Assembly: GCF_001443045.1 (NCBI RefSeq)
Contig: NZ_LKPJ01000017.1
Location: 62,001-126,000 of the forward strand
Direction of reading: 5' to 3'
DNA: 64,000 nucleotides
Source: Burkholderia ambifaria
Lineage (GTDB): Bacteria; Pseudomonadota; Gammaproteobacteria; Burkholderiales; Burkholderiaceae
A program made the translations under genes and the position numbers. The notes below the pieces were generated by a model that saw nothing but the letters and a program-made list of their open reading frames with translations, was not told the DNA's origin and did no database searches. Of the stretch, positions 28,062 to 36,309 are shown in pieces; positions within the stretch are counted from its first letter, which is position 1; the number at the start of each line of letters is the position of its first letter.

Positions 28062-28407
28062 GCCGGGGTGATGAAATTGGTAAACATAGCGGACTTAAAC
28101 GATTGAGTGCCCGGCCGGAAACGGTCGGTGCAGAACCCTTCAAATTCGGCGAAACCCCTGATGTGCGCATGCGCATCGAGGCAACGCCGAGCCAAGCCTC
28201 GCGGGTACAGCGCCGCGAGGAAGGTGTAGAGACTAGACGGGGGGCGCCTAAGGCGCACGGGTGGCGATCACGCCCGCGCGCGACGGCGAAGGCATAGTCC
28301 AGCGCACGAACGGCGTCGTTTCGACGACGCCGGCTTTGAAAGAAGCAGTGTGACGAAAATCCGCCGCCTTCATTGGCTTGCCGGTTCGAGTCCGGTCCCC
28401 GGCACCA
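28062..28407 (+). tRNA. tRNA-Leu(UAA), interrupted by a group I intron
   Basis: Exons 28062-28096 and 28356-28407 join to an 87-nt tRNA. The acceptor stem GCCGGGG pairs with CCCCGGC, followed by A and an encoded CCA. The D arm is ATG/CAT, the anticodon stem GCGGA/TCCGC encloses CTTAAAA with anticodon UAA, a long variable arm marks it as class II, and the T arm is GCCGG-TTCGAGT-CCGGT. The insertion is between U34 and A35, the same site as the cyanobacterial tRNA-Leu(UAA) intron. This is the expected reader of UUA codons; whether another copy exists is not visible here. Confidence 0.95.
28097..28355 (+). ncRNA. Group I self-splicing intron in tRNA-Leu(UAA)
   Basis: A 259-nt intron with no open reading frame. 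The core elements are in order: P (AAATTCGGCGAAACCC, 28142-28157), Q (GCAACGCCGAGCCAAGC, 28181-28197), R (GTGTAGAGACTAGACGG, about 28224-28240) and S (AAGGCATAGTCC, 28289-28300). GGCG/CGCC of P and Q form P4, and GACTA/TAGTC of R and S form P7. The 5' exon ACUU pairs with the guide GAGU, giving the required U-G wobble at the splice site, and the last intron base is G. A strong P9 hairpin follows S. Layout matches the small IC3-type tRNA introns. Confidence 0.93.
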
Positions 28408-28440
28408 GAAACTGTTCCAACGAATTCTGCTGAAATCCTG

Positions 28441-28477
28441 AAACCCGCGATAGCACAAGGCTTCGCGGGTTTTTTAT
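28441..28477 (+). terminator. Intrinsic terminator after tRNA-Leu
   Basis: ACCCGCGA (28443-28450) pairs with TCGCGGGT (28463-28470) across a 12-nt loop, followed directly by TTTTTTATT. It ends the tRNA-Leu transcript 34 bases after the CCA. Confidence 0.9.
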
Positions 28478-28600
28478 TCCTGGTTCGTCCATGGACAGCC
28501 GGAGGCAAGTTCGGACAACGTTGGGGGGCGCTGCACCACTATCTCAGATTCTGCTCTGAAGTTGCCCCTGGCGGGGGCAAGCGGTGGCGGCTCCAGTGCT

Positions 28601-28858
28601 GACGGTCAGGTGGTGCGCGTGTATAGGCGGTTCGCGCTGGTCGGCGTGGCGGGGGAGTTGGCCGGCGAGGCGGGAATTACCGGGTGGGCACCTAGCGAAT
28701 CCTTGGGTGCAGCTGCAGAGTGCTTCCGTAGCGGGATTGCCGATCGTGGCGGCGTGGGAGGTGGTGAGATGGCCGCGATTCTGCGGCAAGTGCGCGCGTT
28801 TTTCGAGGCGCGCGGCGAAAGCCGCTTTTCGGGCTTGGATGCGGTGGACGCTCTTTAA
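28601..28858 (+). pseudogene. Fragment of a DUF927-type mobile-element helicase
   Basis: An open stretch translated from about 28601 reads DGQVVRVYRRFALVGVAGEL, then AGITGW, MAAILRQVRAFFEARGESRF, and stops. This resembles the C-terminal part of DUF927 proteins, large phage- and ICE-borne superfamily 3-like helicases usually of 500 or more residues. No upstream continuation of the protein is present, so it is a decayed remnant, presumably left by an element that used the adjacent tRNA gene as its target. Recognition is from memory of the family and should be confirmed by search. Confidence 0.6.
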
Positions 28859-29395
28859 GCGGCGCGCTGTGCAGGCTTAAAACAAATTTTGTCGCATGGT
28901 AGATCGCCGTCGATGAAGCGTTGTTTGTCGCGCTCAAAGTAACGCACGCTGTTTAGTCTAATTGGCAATTGGCACGCAGGCGTAGTGTGGAGCCGTTTTG
29001 GGCGACGCGCGGTCCGACGCAGGGGAGGGCCATCTAACATGCCGGCGTGCCCGCGAACGTAGATCTGGCGGCCGGCAGGCATAACCGCAATGTGCGATCG
29101 AGCCGCCAAATTTTGGATCCTTACCCGGTGGCCCCCTATGCGGGTAACGCGCGACTCCCGCTATTCGTCTAGATGCATGCTGCCAACTTGGCTGGCAGCC
29201 AAAGTGCGTCGTGTTTCGGTGAGTACGACCAATCCGATTGCTGCGTGAACATTGCAATCGGCAATTGGAATCCCTTGTCCAACAGGTGATGGCGGCTAAC
29301 ATTACGTTAGTTCCACAACTGATCACGACACTTGCCGCATAGGCGCGAGCAGAACTCGCGCCTATACGCCTGATTCATGTCGCGGCCAACGAGAC
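28859..29395. other. AT-richer remnant region without a clear gene
   Basis: Base composition drops compared with the flanks and stop codons are frequent in all frames. No product is recognised; a minus-strand frame at 28855-29109 has no family features. An 11-bp inverted repeat, ATAGGCGCGAG/CTCGCGCCTAT at 29339-29365, lies just beyond the end of the H-NS-like gene and may terminate it. No direct repeat of the tRNA-Leu 3' end was found here. Confidence 0.5.
29339..29365 (-). terminator. Hairpin after the H-NS-like gene
   Basis: Perfect 11-bp arms with a 5-nt loop, 31 bases beyond the stop on the minus strand. It lacks a T-tract, so terminator function is uncertain. Confidence 0.4.
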
Positions 29396-29695
29396 TTACT
29401 CGCCGATCAAGAACCGATTGCGATTCTTCGCATCCTTGATCCATGCCGGAGCGCGACCGCGACCCGACCATGTCGCGCCGGTCTTTGGATCGCGATATCT
29501 GGCCTCCGTCGGGGCCTTTGCCGGCGCTGCGGTTCCGCGGCGCCGCGGGCCGAATATGTCCTTCTCGGTAATACCGTATTCCGCGACCTTGATGCGGATG
29601 TCCTCGATGACGGCTTGAAATTCTGCCAAGCGAGCAGCTTCAGCTTTCTCTGCTAGCGCTTCCATCTGTGCTTTGAGTTCCTTGTAAGTCGCCAT
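29396..29695 (-). CDS. H-NS-family nucleoid-associated protein
   Basis: A 99-residue DNA-binding silencer. The N-terminal half is a coiled-coil oligomerisation segment (ELKAQMEALAEKAEAARLAE), and the C-terminal domain reads RYRDPKTGATWSGRGRAPAWI with the GRGRAPAW core that inserts in the AT minor groove, as in BpH3/Bv3F-type betaproteobacterial H-NS. An excellent AAGGAGG site precedes the ATG at 29695. The longer open frame upstream (to 29926) has no recognisable similarity. Location in an AT-rich remnant near a tRNA suggests it arrived with the island. Confidence 0.92.
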   Translation of the reverse strand: MATYKELKAQMEALAEKAEAARLAEFQAVIEDIRIKVAEYGITEKDIFGPRRRGTAAPAKAPTEARYRDPKTGATWSGRGRAPAWIKDAKNRNRFLIGE

Positions 29696-30174
29696 GCTCT
29701 TTTCCTCCTTGATTACGTTATATCCATGATAGCCGGTTTGTATCGATACAGGAAAGGCACAGGTGATTTGCTGTACTAAAGCATGTCGATCGTCGGAATC
29801 CCGCAGTTTCCACCTACATTTGCGTCCGTACCTGTACAACTGGCTCGCGCCAAAGATCTGGTCAAGCCTGCATTCGAGAGCACGCAACGTTCGGTGAAAC
29901 AGCTTCGTCGTCCACTCGAAGGCCAAGCATTTGAATTCGTTTGCCGCACCGCACTTCTCGCCAAAATAAAGTGATCTTCAACACCTTGCTAGCCGCTTTC
30001 CATACCGAAAAATAGTCTCCATTCTGGAGAGCACCTTTCCGCTGCCGGCCACTAACAGTAGAAAAACGGCTCATTACACTGCGCCCGTCGCATCGCGGGG
30101 GAACATCGACGCGGCACGCATTCGCAGCGCGCAAGCATTGCGACCGGCAAACGAACGACCTGGGGGTAAATCAC
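29696..30174. other. Divergent intergenic region between hns-like gene and porin
   Basis: This 479-bp region serves both promoters. It is AT-richer on the left. Open frames on both strands lack family similarity and credible ribosome sites, and I see no confirmed insertion-sequence remnant. Confidence 0.4.
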
Positions 30175-31323
30175 ATGAACAAGCGTTGGGGGATCATTGC
30201 GCCCGCCGCGTTGCTTGCAGCCGCCGCGCATGCACAAAGCAGCGTGACGCTGTATGGCAAGATCGAGGACGGGATCAACTACACGAGCAACGCACGCGGC
30301 CACGGAACCGTGCAACTGCAAAGCGGCTACGATTACGGCAGCCGCTGGGGCATCAAGGGTACGGAGGATCTCGGCGGAGGTTATCAGGCCATTTTCACGC
30401 TGGAGAGCGGCTTCGACGTCAACAACGGAAAAATGAGCCAGGGTGGCCGGGAATTCGGCCGCCAGGCTTTCGTCGGCATCGCGTCGGACCGTTACGGTAC
30501 CGTGACGCTCGGCCGCCAATACGATCCGAGCGTCGACATTTTTTCGCCGCTCACCGCGAACGGAAACTGGACCGGCTATCTGTTCGCGCATCCGTATGAC
30601 AACGACAACACCGATTACTCGTTCCGGGTGAACAACTCGGTGAAATACGTGTCGCCTGTATGGCACGGAATTACCGCGGAAGCGATGTACGGATTCAGCA
30701 ACCAGGCGGGCGGCTTTGCGAACAATCGTCTGTATGGCGCCGCGCTGCAGTATCAGCAGGGAGGGCTGACGGTCGGCGCGTCGTATTTGAAGATCAACAA
30801 TGCACGCAATGCCGATACGACAGGCGCGATCACCGGCGACAACACGTTCGACGCGTCGTCTCAGCAGAACATCGGCATTGGCGTGAACTACGCGTTTTCG
30901 AATGCGCTCGTCGGATTCACGTACTCGCACGTCGATGTGTACGATCCGACGTCGAATGCGTATTTCACCGGTACGACGCAGCCGGCGGGCGGCGCATGGA
31001 ACGCGTGGAAATTCGATAACTTCGAGGTGAACGGGCTGTATCACTTCACTTCCGCGTTGTACCTCGGCGCGGCTTACACATACACGCAGGCCCGTGTCGC
31101 TTCGACGGTCGGCGCGTTCAATCCGAAGTGGCATCAGTTGAGCACCAAGTTGAATTACGACATGTCGAAACGCACGTCGGTATTCGTGGAAGGGGTCTAT
31201 CAGCATGCGATGAATGCGCACACCGGAACCGACTTCGACTACGCGTACGTTCCAGGCGCTGCCGACATCTCGTCGAGCCCGAACCAGTACGTCGTGCGTG
31301 TCGCGCTACTGCATCATTTCTGA
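30175..31323 (+). CDS. Outer-membrane porin (OmpC/OpcP type)
   Basis: A 382-residue trimeric general-diffusion porin. The signal peptide ends AHA before QSSVTLYGKIEDGINY, the conserved start of Burkholderiales porins. The repeated amphipathic strands include SRWGIKGTEDLGGGYQAIFT and RQAFVGIASDRYGTVTLGRQ, and the chain ends in phenylalanine (VALLHHF), required for BAM-dependent assembly. A GGGGGT site lies nine bases before the ATG. It appears monocistronic. Confidence 0.95.
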   Translation: MNKRWGIIAPAALLAAAAHAQSSVTLYGKIEDGINYTSNARGHGTVQLQSGYDYGSRWGIKGTEDLGGGYQAIFTLESGFDVNNGKMSQGGREFGRQAFVGIASDRYGTVTLGRQYDPSVDIFSPLTANGNWTGYLFAHPYDNDNTDYSFRVNNSVKYVSPVWHGITAEAMYGFSNQAGGFANNRLYGAALQYQQGGLTVGASYLKINNARNADTTGAITGDNTFDASSQQNIGIGVNYAFSNALVGFTYSHVDVYDPTSNAYFTGTTQPAGGAWNAWKFDNFEVNGLYHFTSALYLGAAYTYTQARVASTVGAFNPKWHQLSTKLNYDMSKRTSVFVEGVYQHAMNAHTGTDFDYAYVPGAADISSSPNQYVVRVALLHHF

Positions 31324-31650
31324 CGTTGCTGCTGTTCGCCGGCTACCTCATCGGCTTCCCCGGCGGCCCGCACGCGACAGCGTGAAGGATCGCGGGGCTT
31401 TCTCCTTTTGCCGCGATTCCTGGCGCCGGGGCCTCGGCGAGACGCGCGAGAAGCGATGCACTCGCAGATTTTTGATTCGGCATGCCGCGTGCGCCGGCGT
31501 TGCAACACGGCCCGTGGCGCGCTTCACTGCGACGAATGTGAGGCCATGTGATACTTGGCAAAGGACGTCGCGCCGCACGCGTGTGCTCCACCGGCACACG
31601 CCTGCGCCGATTGCTTTCAACGCAATTTGCCAGTCGCAGGACCACCCGCC
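31324..31650. other. Intergenic, no gene seen
   Basis: 327 bp between the porin and the flavin reductase gene. No strong hairpin with T-tract is evident and no short gene is convincing. Confidence 0.4.
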
Positions 31651-32277
31651 ATGACGCACCCGACCTACCACTATTACGAACCCTCGCAAGGCCACGGCCT
31701 GCCGCACGATCCGTTGAATGCGATCGTGGGCCCGCGCCCGATCGGCTGGATCTCTTCCCGCGGCAGCGACGGCACGCTCAATCTCGCGCCGTACAGCTTC
31801 TTCAACGCATTCAACTATCGCCCGCCGATTATCGGCTTTTCGAGCACGGCCGCGAAGGACAGCCTGCGCAATGTGCAGGAGACGGGCGAGTTCGTATGGA
31901 ACCTTGCGACGCGCGACCTTGCCGAGAGAATGAATCAGACCTGTGCCGCCGTGCCGTATGACGTCGACGAATTCGAACTCGGCGGCCTGACCGCGATTGC
32001 GTCGCGTCTCGTCAACGTGCCGCGCGTCGCGGAAAGCGGCGTCAACTTCGAATGCAAGGTGACCGACGTGATCCGGTTGCGCGATCACCACGGCGTCGAG
32101 ACGCCGGCCACGCTGGTGCTGGGCGAGGTCGTCGCCGTGCATATTCGCCACGACCTGCTGAAGGACGGCATCTTCGACACGTTCGGCGCGGGCATCATTC
32201 TTCGCGCGGGCGGCCCGTCGGCCTATGTGCACGTCAAGCCGGACAGCCGCTTCGACATCGCGCGCCCCGACGCGTAA
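31651..32277 (+). CDS. Flavin reductase family protein (FMN-binding split barrel)
   Basis: A 208-residue protein of the flavin reductase-like domain family. The conserved block is NAIVGPRPIGWISSRGSDGT followed by NLAPYSFFNAFNYRPPIIGF, where the P-R-P-I-x-W-x-S motif and the N-x-A-P-Y/F-S-x-F pattern form the FMN pocket. Members use FMN and NAD(P)H, but the specific substrate is unknown. It stands alone, ended by an intrinsic terminator. The ATG at 31651 gives the family start; the longer frame adds a Cys/Pro-rich segment not seen in relatives. Confidence 0.88.
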   Translation: MTHPTYHYYEPSQGHGLPHDPLNAIVGPRPIGWISSRGSDGTLNLAPYSFFNAFNYRPPIIGFSSTAAKDSLRNVQETGEFVWNLATRDLAERMNQTCAAVPYDVDEFELGGLTAIASRLVNVPRVAESGVNFECKVTDVIRLRDHHGVETPATLVLGEVVAVHIRHDLLKDGIFDTFGAGIILRAGGPSAYVHVKPDSRFDIARPDA

Positions 32278-32331
32278 CGCATCGTGCCGGAACGACCCGG
32301 CACACGGGTGCGGAAACGCCCGGGCCCCACC

Positions 32332-32369
32332 AAGACCCCGCCGAGATCCAGGATTTCGCGGGGTCTTTT
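32332..32369 (+). terminator. Intrinsic terminator of the flavin reductase gene
   Basis: AAGACCCCGC (32332-32341) pairs with GCGGGGTCTT (32358-32367), followed by TTT. Confidence 0.85.
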
Positions 32370-32686
32370 GCTTCGCACCCTCCGGCATGATCGGCCGTAC
32401 CGTACCGTACCGTTCCGACCGGCCTCGATACGCGCCGCACCGGTCGTTGATGCATCGCAGCACGCGCGTGCTTCATCCGCGACGCCGGCAACACCGATCG
32501 CCCGCCGATACCCGCCATGGCAAATCTGCTCACCGTAATCGAGCGGCTTGGTCATCGACGTCGCGCGTCGCGAGGCATACATTCCCAAGGTTGGCGTGCT
32601 TATCCGTGCGCCAGCCCGCGCGCGAGCCGGCAACCGGCCGCGCGTTTCCAACAGCGTGAGACACAATCGAGCGTGGAGACAACACG
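32370..32686. other. Upstream region of the bkd operon
   Basis: This 317-bp region should hold the bkd promoter. It has three tandem CGTAC units at 32396-32410. No regulator gene such as bkdR is found here or upstream. Confidence 0.4.
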
Positions 32687-33919
32687 ATGAGCCTGTCAGA
32701 GCCATTGCGTCTGCATGTGCCGGAGCCCACCGGGCGTCCGGGCTGCAAGACGGATTTTTCCTATCTGCATCTATCGCCGGCCGGCGCGGTTCGCCGACCG
32801 CCGATCGACGTCGCGCCGGCGGACACCGCCCATCTCGCCCGCAGCCTCGTGCGCGTGCTCGACGACCACGGCCAGGCCCTCGGCCCGTGGGCACCGGACC
32901 TCGACGATGCGCGTCTGATCGCCGGGATGCGCGCGATGCTGAAGACCCGCATCTTCGATGCGCGCATGATGATCGCGCAGCGTCAGAAGAAAATCTCCTT
33001 CTACATGGTGAGCCTCGGCGAAGAGGCGATCGGCGCCGCGCATGCGATGGCGCTGCGCCACGGCGACATGTGCTTCCCGACCTACCGCCAGCAGAGCATC
33101 CTGATCGCGCGTGACGTGCCGCTCGACCGGATGATCTGCCAACTGATGTCGAACGAAGGCGATCCGCTGAAGGGGCGCCAGCTCCCGGTGATGTACTCGG
33201 ACCGCGAAGCCGGCTTCTTCTCGATTTCCGGCAATCTCGCGACGCAGTTCATCCAGGCGGTCGGCTGGGCGATGGCCTCGGCGATCAAGGGCGACACGAA
33301 GATCTCGTCCGCATGGATCGGCGACGGCGCAACCGCGGAAGCCGACTTCCATACCGCGCTGACGTTCGCGCACGTGTATCGTGCGCCGGTCGTGCTGAAC
33401 GTCGTCAACAACCAGTGGGCGATCTCGACGTTCCAGGCGATTGCGGGCGGCGAGGGGACGACGTTCGCCGGGCGCGGCGTCGGCTGCGGCATCGCTTCGC
33501 TGCGCGTCGACGGCAACGACTTCCTCGCGATCTACGCGGCATCGACCTGGGCGGCCGAACGCGCGCGTCGCAATCTCGGTCCGACGCTGATCGAGTGGGT
33601 CACCTACCGTGCCGGTGCGCACTCGACGTCGGACGATCCGACGAAGTACCGGCCGGCCGACGACTGGGCCCATTTCCCGCTCGGCGATCCGATCGCCCGC
33701 TTCAAGCAGCACCTGATCGCGAAAGGCATCTGGTCGGACAGCGCGCACGATGCGCTCGCGGCCGAACTGGAAGCCGAGGTGATCGCCGCGCAGAAAGAAG
33801 CGGAGACATTCGGGACGCTGGCCGACGACCGGATTCCGTCGCCGGCGTCGATGTTCGACGACGTGTACAAGGAGCTGCCCGCGCACCTGCGCCGTCAGCG
33901 CCAGGAACTGGGAGCGTGA
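32687..33919 (+). CDS. bkdA1: Branched-chain 2-oxoacid dehydrogenase E1 alpha
   Basis: The thiamine-diphosphate-dependent E1 alpha subunit decarboxylates the 2-oxoacids derived from Val, Leu and Ile. The 410-residue length equals Pseudomonas putida BkdA1. The ThDP-binding GDG...NN motif appears as WIGDGATAEADFHTALTFAH and VLNVVNNQWAIST. The phosphorylation-loop-like sequence YRAGAHSTSDDPTKYRP is the E1 alpha signature. It begins a four-gene operon, followed by bkdA2 after two bases. Confidence 0.95.
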   Translation: MSLSEPLRLHVPEPTGRPGCKTDFSYLHLSPAGAVRRPPIDVAPADTAHLARSLVRVLDDHGQALGPWAPDLDDARLIAGMRAMLKTRIFDARMMIAQRQKKISFYMVSLGEEAIGAAHAMALRHGDMCFPTYRQQSILIARDVPLDRMICQLMSNEGDPLKGRQLPVMYSDREAGFFSISGNLATQFIQAVGWAMASAIKGDTKISSAWIGDGATAEADFHTALTFAHVYRAPVVLNVVNNQWAISTFQAIAGGEGTTFAGRGVGCGIASLRVDGNDFLAIYAASTWAAERARRNLGPTLIEWVTYRAGAHSTSDDPTKYRPADDWAHFPLGDPIARFKQHLIAKGIWSDSAHDALAAELEAEVIAAQKEAETFGTLADDRIPSPASMFDDVYKELPAHLRRQRQELGA

Positions 33920-33921
33920 TC

Positions 33922-34965
33922 ATGGCACAACATGAAACGACGACGGCATCGGCGCAGCCGATGTCGATGATCCAGGCGCTGCGCTCCGCGATGGACGTGA
34001 TGCTCGAGCGCGATGGCGACGTGGTCGTGTTCGGCCAGGACGTCGGCTACTTCGGCGGCGTGTTCCGCTGCACCGAAGGGCTGCAGGCCAAGTACGGCAA
34101 GTCGCGCGTATTCGATGCGCCGATCTCGGAAGGCGGGATCGTCGGTGCGGCGGTCGGGATGGGCGCGTATGGATTGCGGCCGGTCTGCGAGATCCAGTTC
34201 GCGGACTACTTCTATCCGGCGTCCGACCAGATCGTGTCGGAAGGCGCGCGGCTGCGCTATCGCTCGGCGGGCCAGTTCACCGCGCCGATGACGATCCGCA
34301 TGCCGTGCGGCGGCGGCATCTACGGCGGCCAGACGCACAGCCAGAGCCCGGAGGCGATGTTCACGCAGGTTTGCGGATTGCGCACGGTGATGCCGTCGAA
34401 TCCGTACGACGCGAAAGGGCTCCTGATCGCATCGATCGAGAACGACGATCCGGTGATCTTCCTCGAACCGAAACGCCTGTACAACGGGCCGTTCGACGGC
34501 CATCACGAGCGTCCGGTCACGTCGTGGCTCAAGCATCCGGGCAGCGTGGTGCCGGAAGGCTATTACACGGTGCCGCTCGATACGGCCGCCGTCGTGCGGC
34601 CCGGCAACGACGTGACGGTGCTGACGTACGGCACGACCGTCCACGTGTCGCTGGCCGCGGCCGAGGAGACCGGCATCGATGCGGAGGTGATCGATTTGCG
34701 CACGCTGTGGCCGGTCGATCTCGACACGATCGTCGCGTCGGTGCGCAAGACCGGGCGCTGCGTCGTGGTACATGAAGCGACGCGCACCTGCGGCTACGGC
34801 GCGGAACTGGTGTCGCTCGTCCAGGAGCACTGCTTCTACCATCTGGAAGCACCGATCGAGCGGACGACGGGCTGGGACACGCCGTACCCGCACGCGCAGG
34901 AATGGGCGTATTTCCCCGGCCCGGCCCGGGTTGGCGAAGCGTTGCGACGCGTGATGGAGGCCTGA
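33922..34965 (+). CDS. bkdA2: Branched-chain 2-oxoacid dehydrogenase E1 beta
   Basis: A 347-residue transketolase-like subunit that completes the E1 active site. Conserved features are VVFGQDVGYFGGVFR, APISEGGIVGAAVGMGAYG, EIQFADYFYPASDQIV and the C-terminal domain motif DAEVIDLRTLWPVDLDT. Length matches BkdA2 of Pseudomonas. The start at 33922 follows the bkdA1 stop by two bases and has GGGAG a short way upstream. Confidence 0.95.
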   Translation: MAQHETTTASAQPMSMIQALRSAMDVMLERDGDVVVFGQDVGYFGGVFRCTEGLQAKYGKSRVFDAPISEGGIVGAAVGMGAYGLRPVCEIQFADYFYPASDQIVSEGARLRYRSAGQFTAPMTIRMPCGGGIYGGQTHSQSPEAMFTQVCGLRTVMPSNPYDAKGLLIASIENDDPVIFLEPKRLYNGPFDGHHERPVTSWLKHPGSVVPEGYYTVPLDTAAVVRPGNDVTVLTYGTTVHVSLAAAEETGIDAEVIDLRTLWPVDLDTIVASVRKTGRCVVVHEATRTCGYGAELVSLVQEHCFYHLEAPIERTTGWDTPYPHAQEWAYFPGPARVGEALRRVMEA

Positions 34966-34966
34966 G

Positions 34967-36304
34967 ATGGGGATTCATGTCATCAAGATGCCGGATATCG
35001 GCGAAGGGATTGCCGAGGTCGAGCTGGTGGCCTGGCACGTGCAGCCCGGGCAGGTGATCGCTGAAGACCAGCCGCTCGCCGACGTGATGACCGACAAGGC
35101 GGCGGTGGAGATTCCGTCGCCGGTCGCGGGCAAGGTGCTCGAACTCGGTGGCCGGATCGGCGAGATGATGGCGGTCGGCAGCGAGCTGATTCGTCTGGAG
35201 GTCGAAGGCGACGGCAACCTGAAACAAGGTGCGAAGGCATGCGATGCCGGAGCGGAGGCGACGCCGCATCCGGTAGCCGTCGATGCGCCAGCGAAGTCGT
35301 CGACAGTCACCGAAGCAGCCGAAGCGCACGACGCGTCGAAGGCGGCGCGTCAACCCGCTGATCGTGCGCCGGCCGAGCCGCGTCGTACCGGACACGCGGT
35401 GCCGCCGCGCGCGGCACTCGCGCCGGGCGAGCGGCCGCTCGCGTCGCCGGCGGTGCGCCAGCGCGCATGGGACATGGGCATCGAGCTGCGCTACGTGCGG
35501 GGCACCGGCGAAGCCGGGCGGATCCTGCACGCAGACCTCGATGCGTATGCACGCACGGGCGGCGCCGCGGTGCGTGGATCGCAAGCGCACGGCTACGACG
35601 AACGCAATGACGAAACCGAGGTGCCGGTGATCGGCCTGCGGCGAGCGATCGCGCGCAAGATGCAGGAAGCGAAGCGCCGCATTCCGCACTTCAGCTATGT
35701 CGAGGAGATCGACGTCACCGAGCTCGAATCGCTGCGCGCCGAACTGAACCGACGCCACGGCGACGCGCGCGGCCGGCTCACGCCGCTGCCGCTGCTGATC
35801 CGCGCGATGGTGATCGCGCTGCGCGACTTCCCGCAGATCAACGCACGCTACGACGACGAAGCCGGTGTCGTGACGCAATACGGTGCGGTGCACATGGGCG
35901 TCGCGACGCAGACGGACGGCGGCCTCACGGTGCCGGTACTGCGTCATGCGGAAGCGCGCGACGTATGGTCGATCTCGGCGGAAATCGCGCGGCTTGCGGA
36001 CGCGGTGCGTGCGAACCGCGCGCAGCGCGACGAGCTGAGCGGCTCGACGATCACGATCTCGAGCCTCGGCGCGCTCGGCGGAATCGTGTCGACGCCGGTC
36101 ATCAACCATCCCGAGGTCGGCATCGTCGGCGTGAACCGGATCGTCGAGCGGCCGATGATTCGCGACGGTGCGGTCGTCGCGCGCAAGATGATGAACCTGT
36201 CGTCGTCGTTCGACCATCGCGTCGTCGACGGTGCGGATGCGGCCGAATTCATCCAGGCCGTGCGCGGGGTGCTCGAGCGCCCGGCGCTGCTGTTCGTGGA
36301 GTGA
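34967..36304 (+). CDS. bkdB: Branched-chain 2-oxoacid dehydrogenase E2 (lipoamide acyltransferase)
   Basis: The 445-residue E2 core protein transfers the branched acyl group to CoA. Residues about 3-78 are one lipoyl domain with the lipoylated lysine in DVMTDKAAVEIPSP (Lys44). A Pro/Ala linker leads to the peripheral-subunit-binding domain (ASPAVRQRAWDMGIELRYV), and the catalytic domain ends SSSFDHRVVDGADAAEFI, where the H-x-x-x-D catalytic pair is intact. It starts one base after bkdA2 and its stop precedes lpdV. Confidence 0.95.
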   Translation: MGIHVIKMPDIGEGIAEVELVAWHVQPGQVIAEDQPLADVMTDKAAVEIPSPVAGKVLELGGRIGEMMAVGSELIRLEVEGDGNLKQGAKACDAGAEATPHPVAVDAPAKSSTVTEAAEAHDASKAARQPADRAPAEPRRTGHAVPPRAALAPGERPLASPAVRQRAWDMGIELRYVRGTGEAGRILHADLDAYARTGGAAVRGSQAHGYDERNDETEVPVIGLRRAIARKMQEAKRRIPHFSYVEEIDVTELESLRAELNRRHGDARGRLTPLPLLIRAMVIALRDFPQINARYDDEAGVVTQYGAVHMGVATQTDGGLTVPVLRHAEARDVWSISAEIARLADAVRANRAQRDELSGSTITISSLGALGGIVSTPVINHPEVGIVGVNRIVERPMIRDGAVVARKMMNLSSSFDHRVVDGADAAEFIQAVRGVLERPALLFVE

Positions 36305-36309
36305 GCGCG

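Noticed and set aside
28062..28407. The structured RNA first looked like a tmRNA or permuted tmRNA
   Set aside because: No tag-peptide frame or tRNA-Ala-like acceptor is present; the exons form tRNA-Leu(UAA) and the insert has the group I P, Q, R, S elements.
29776..29964. Open frames upstream of the H-NS-like gene as a transposase remnant
   Set aside because: No conserved DDE or HTH motif and no terminal inverted repeats were seen.
28408..30174. Search for an attR-like direct repeat of the tRNA-Leu 3' end
   Set aside because: No copy of the TTCGAGTCCGGTCCCC-type sequence was seen downstream within the window, so integration boundaries cannot be set.
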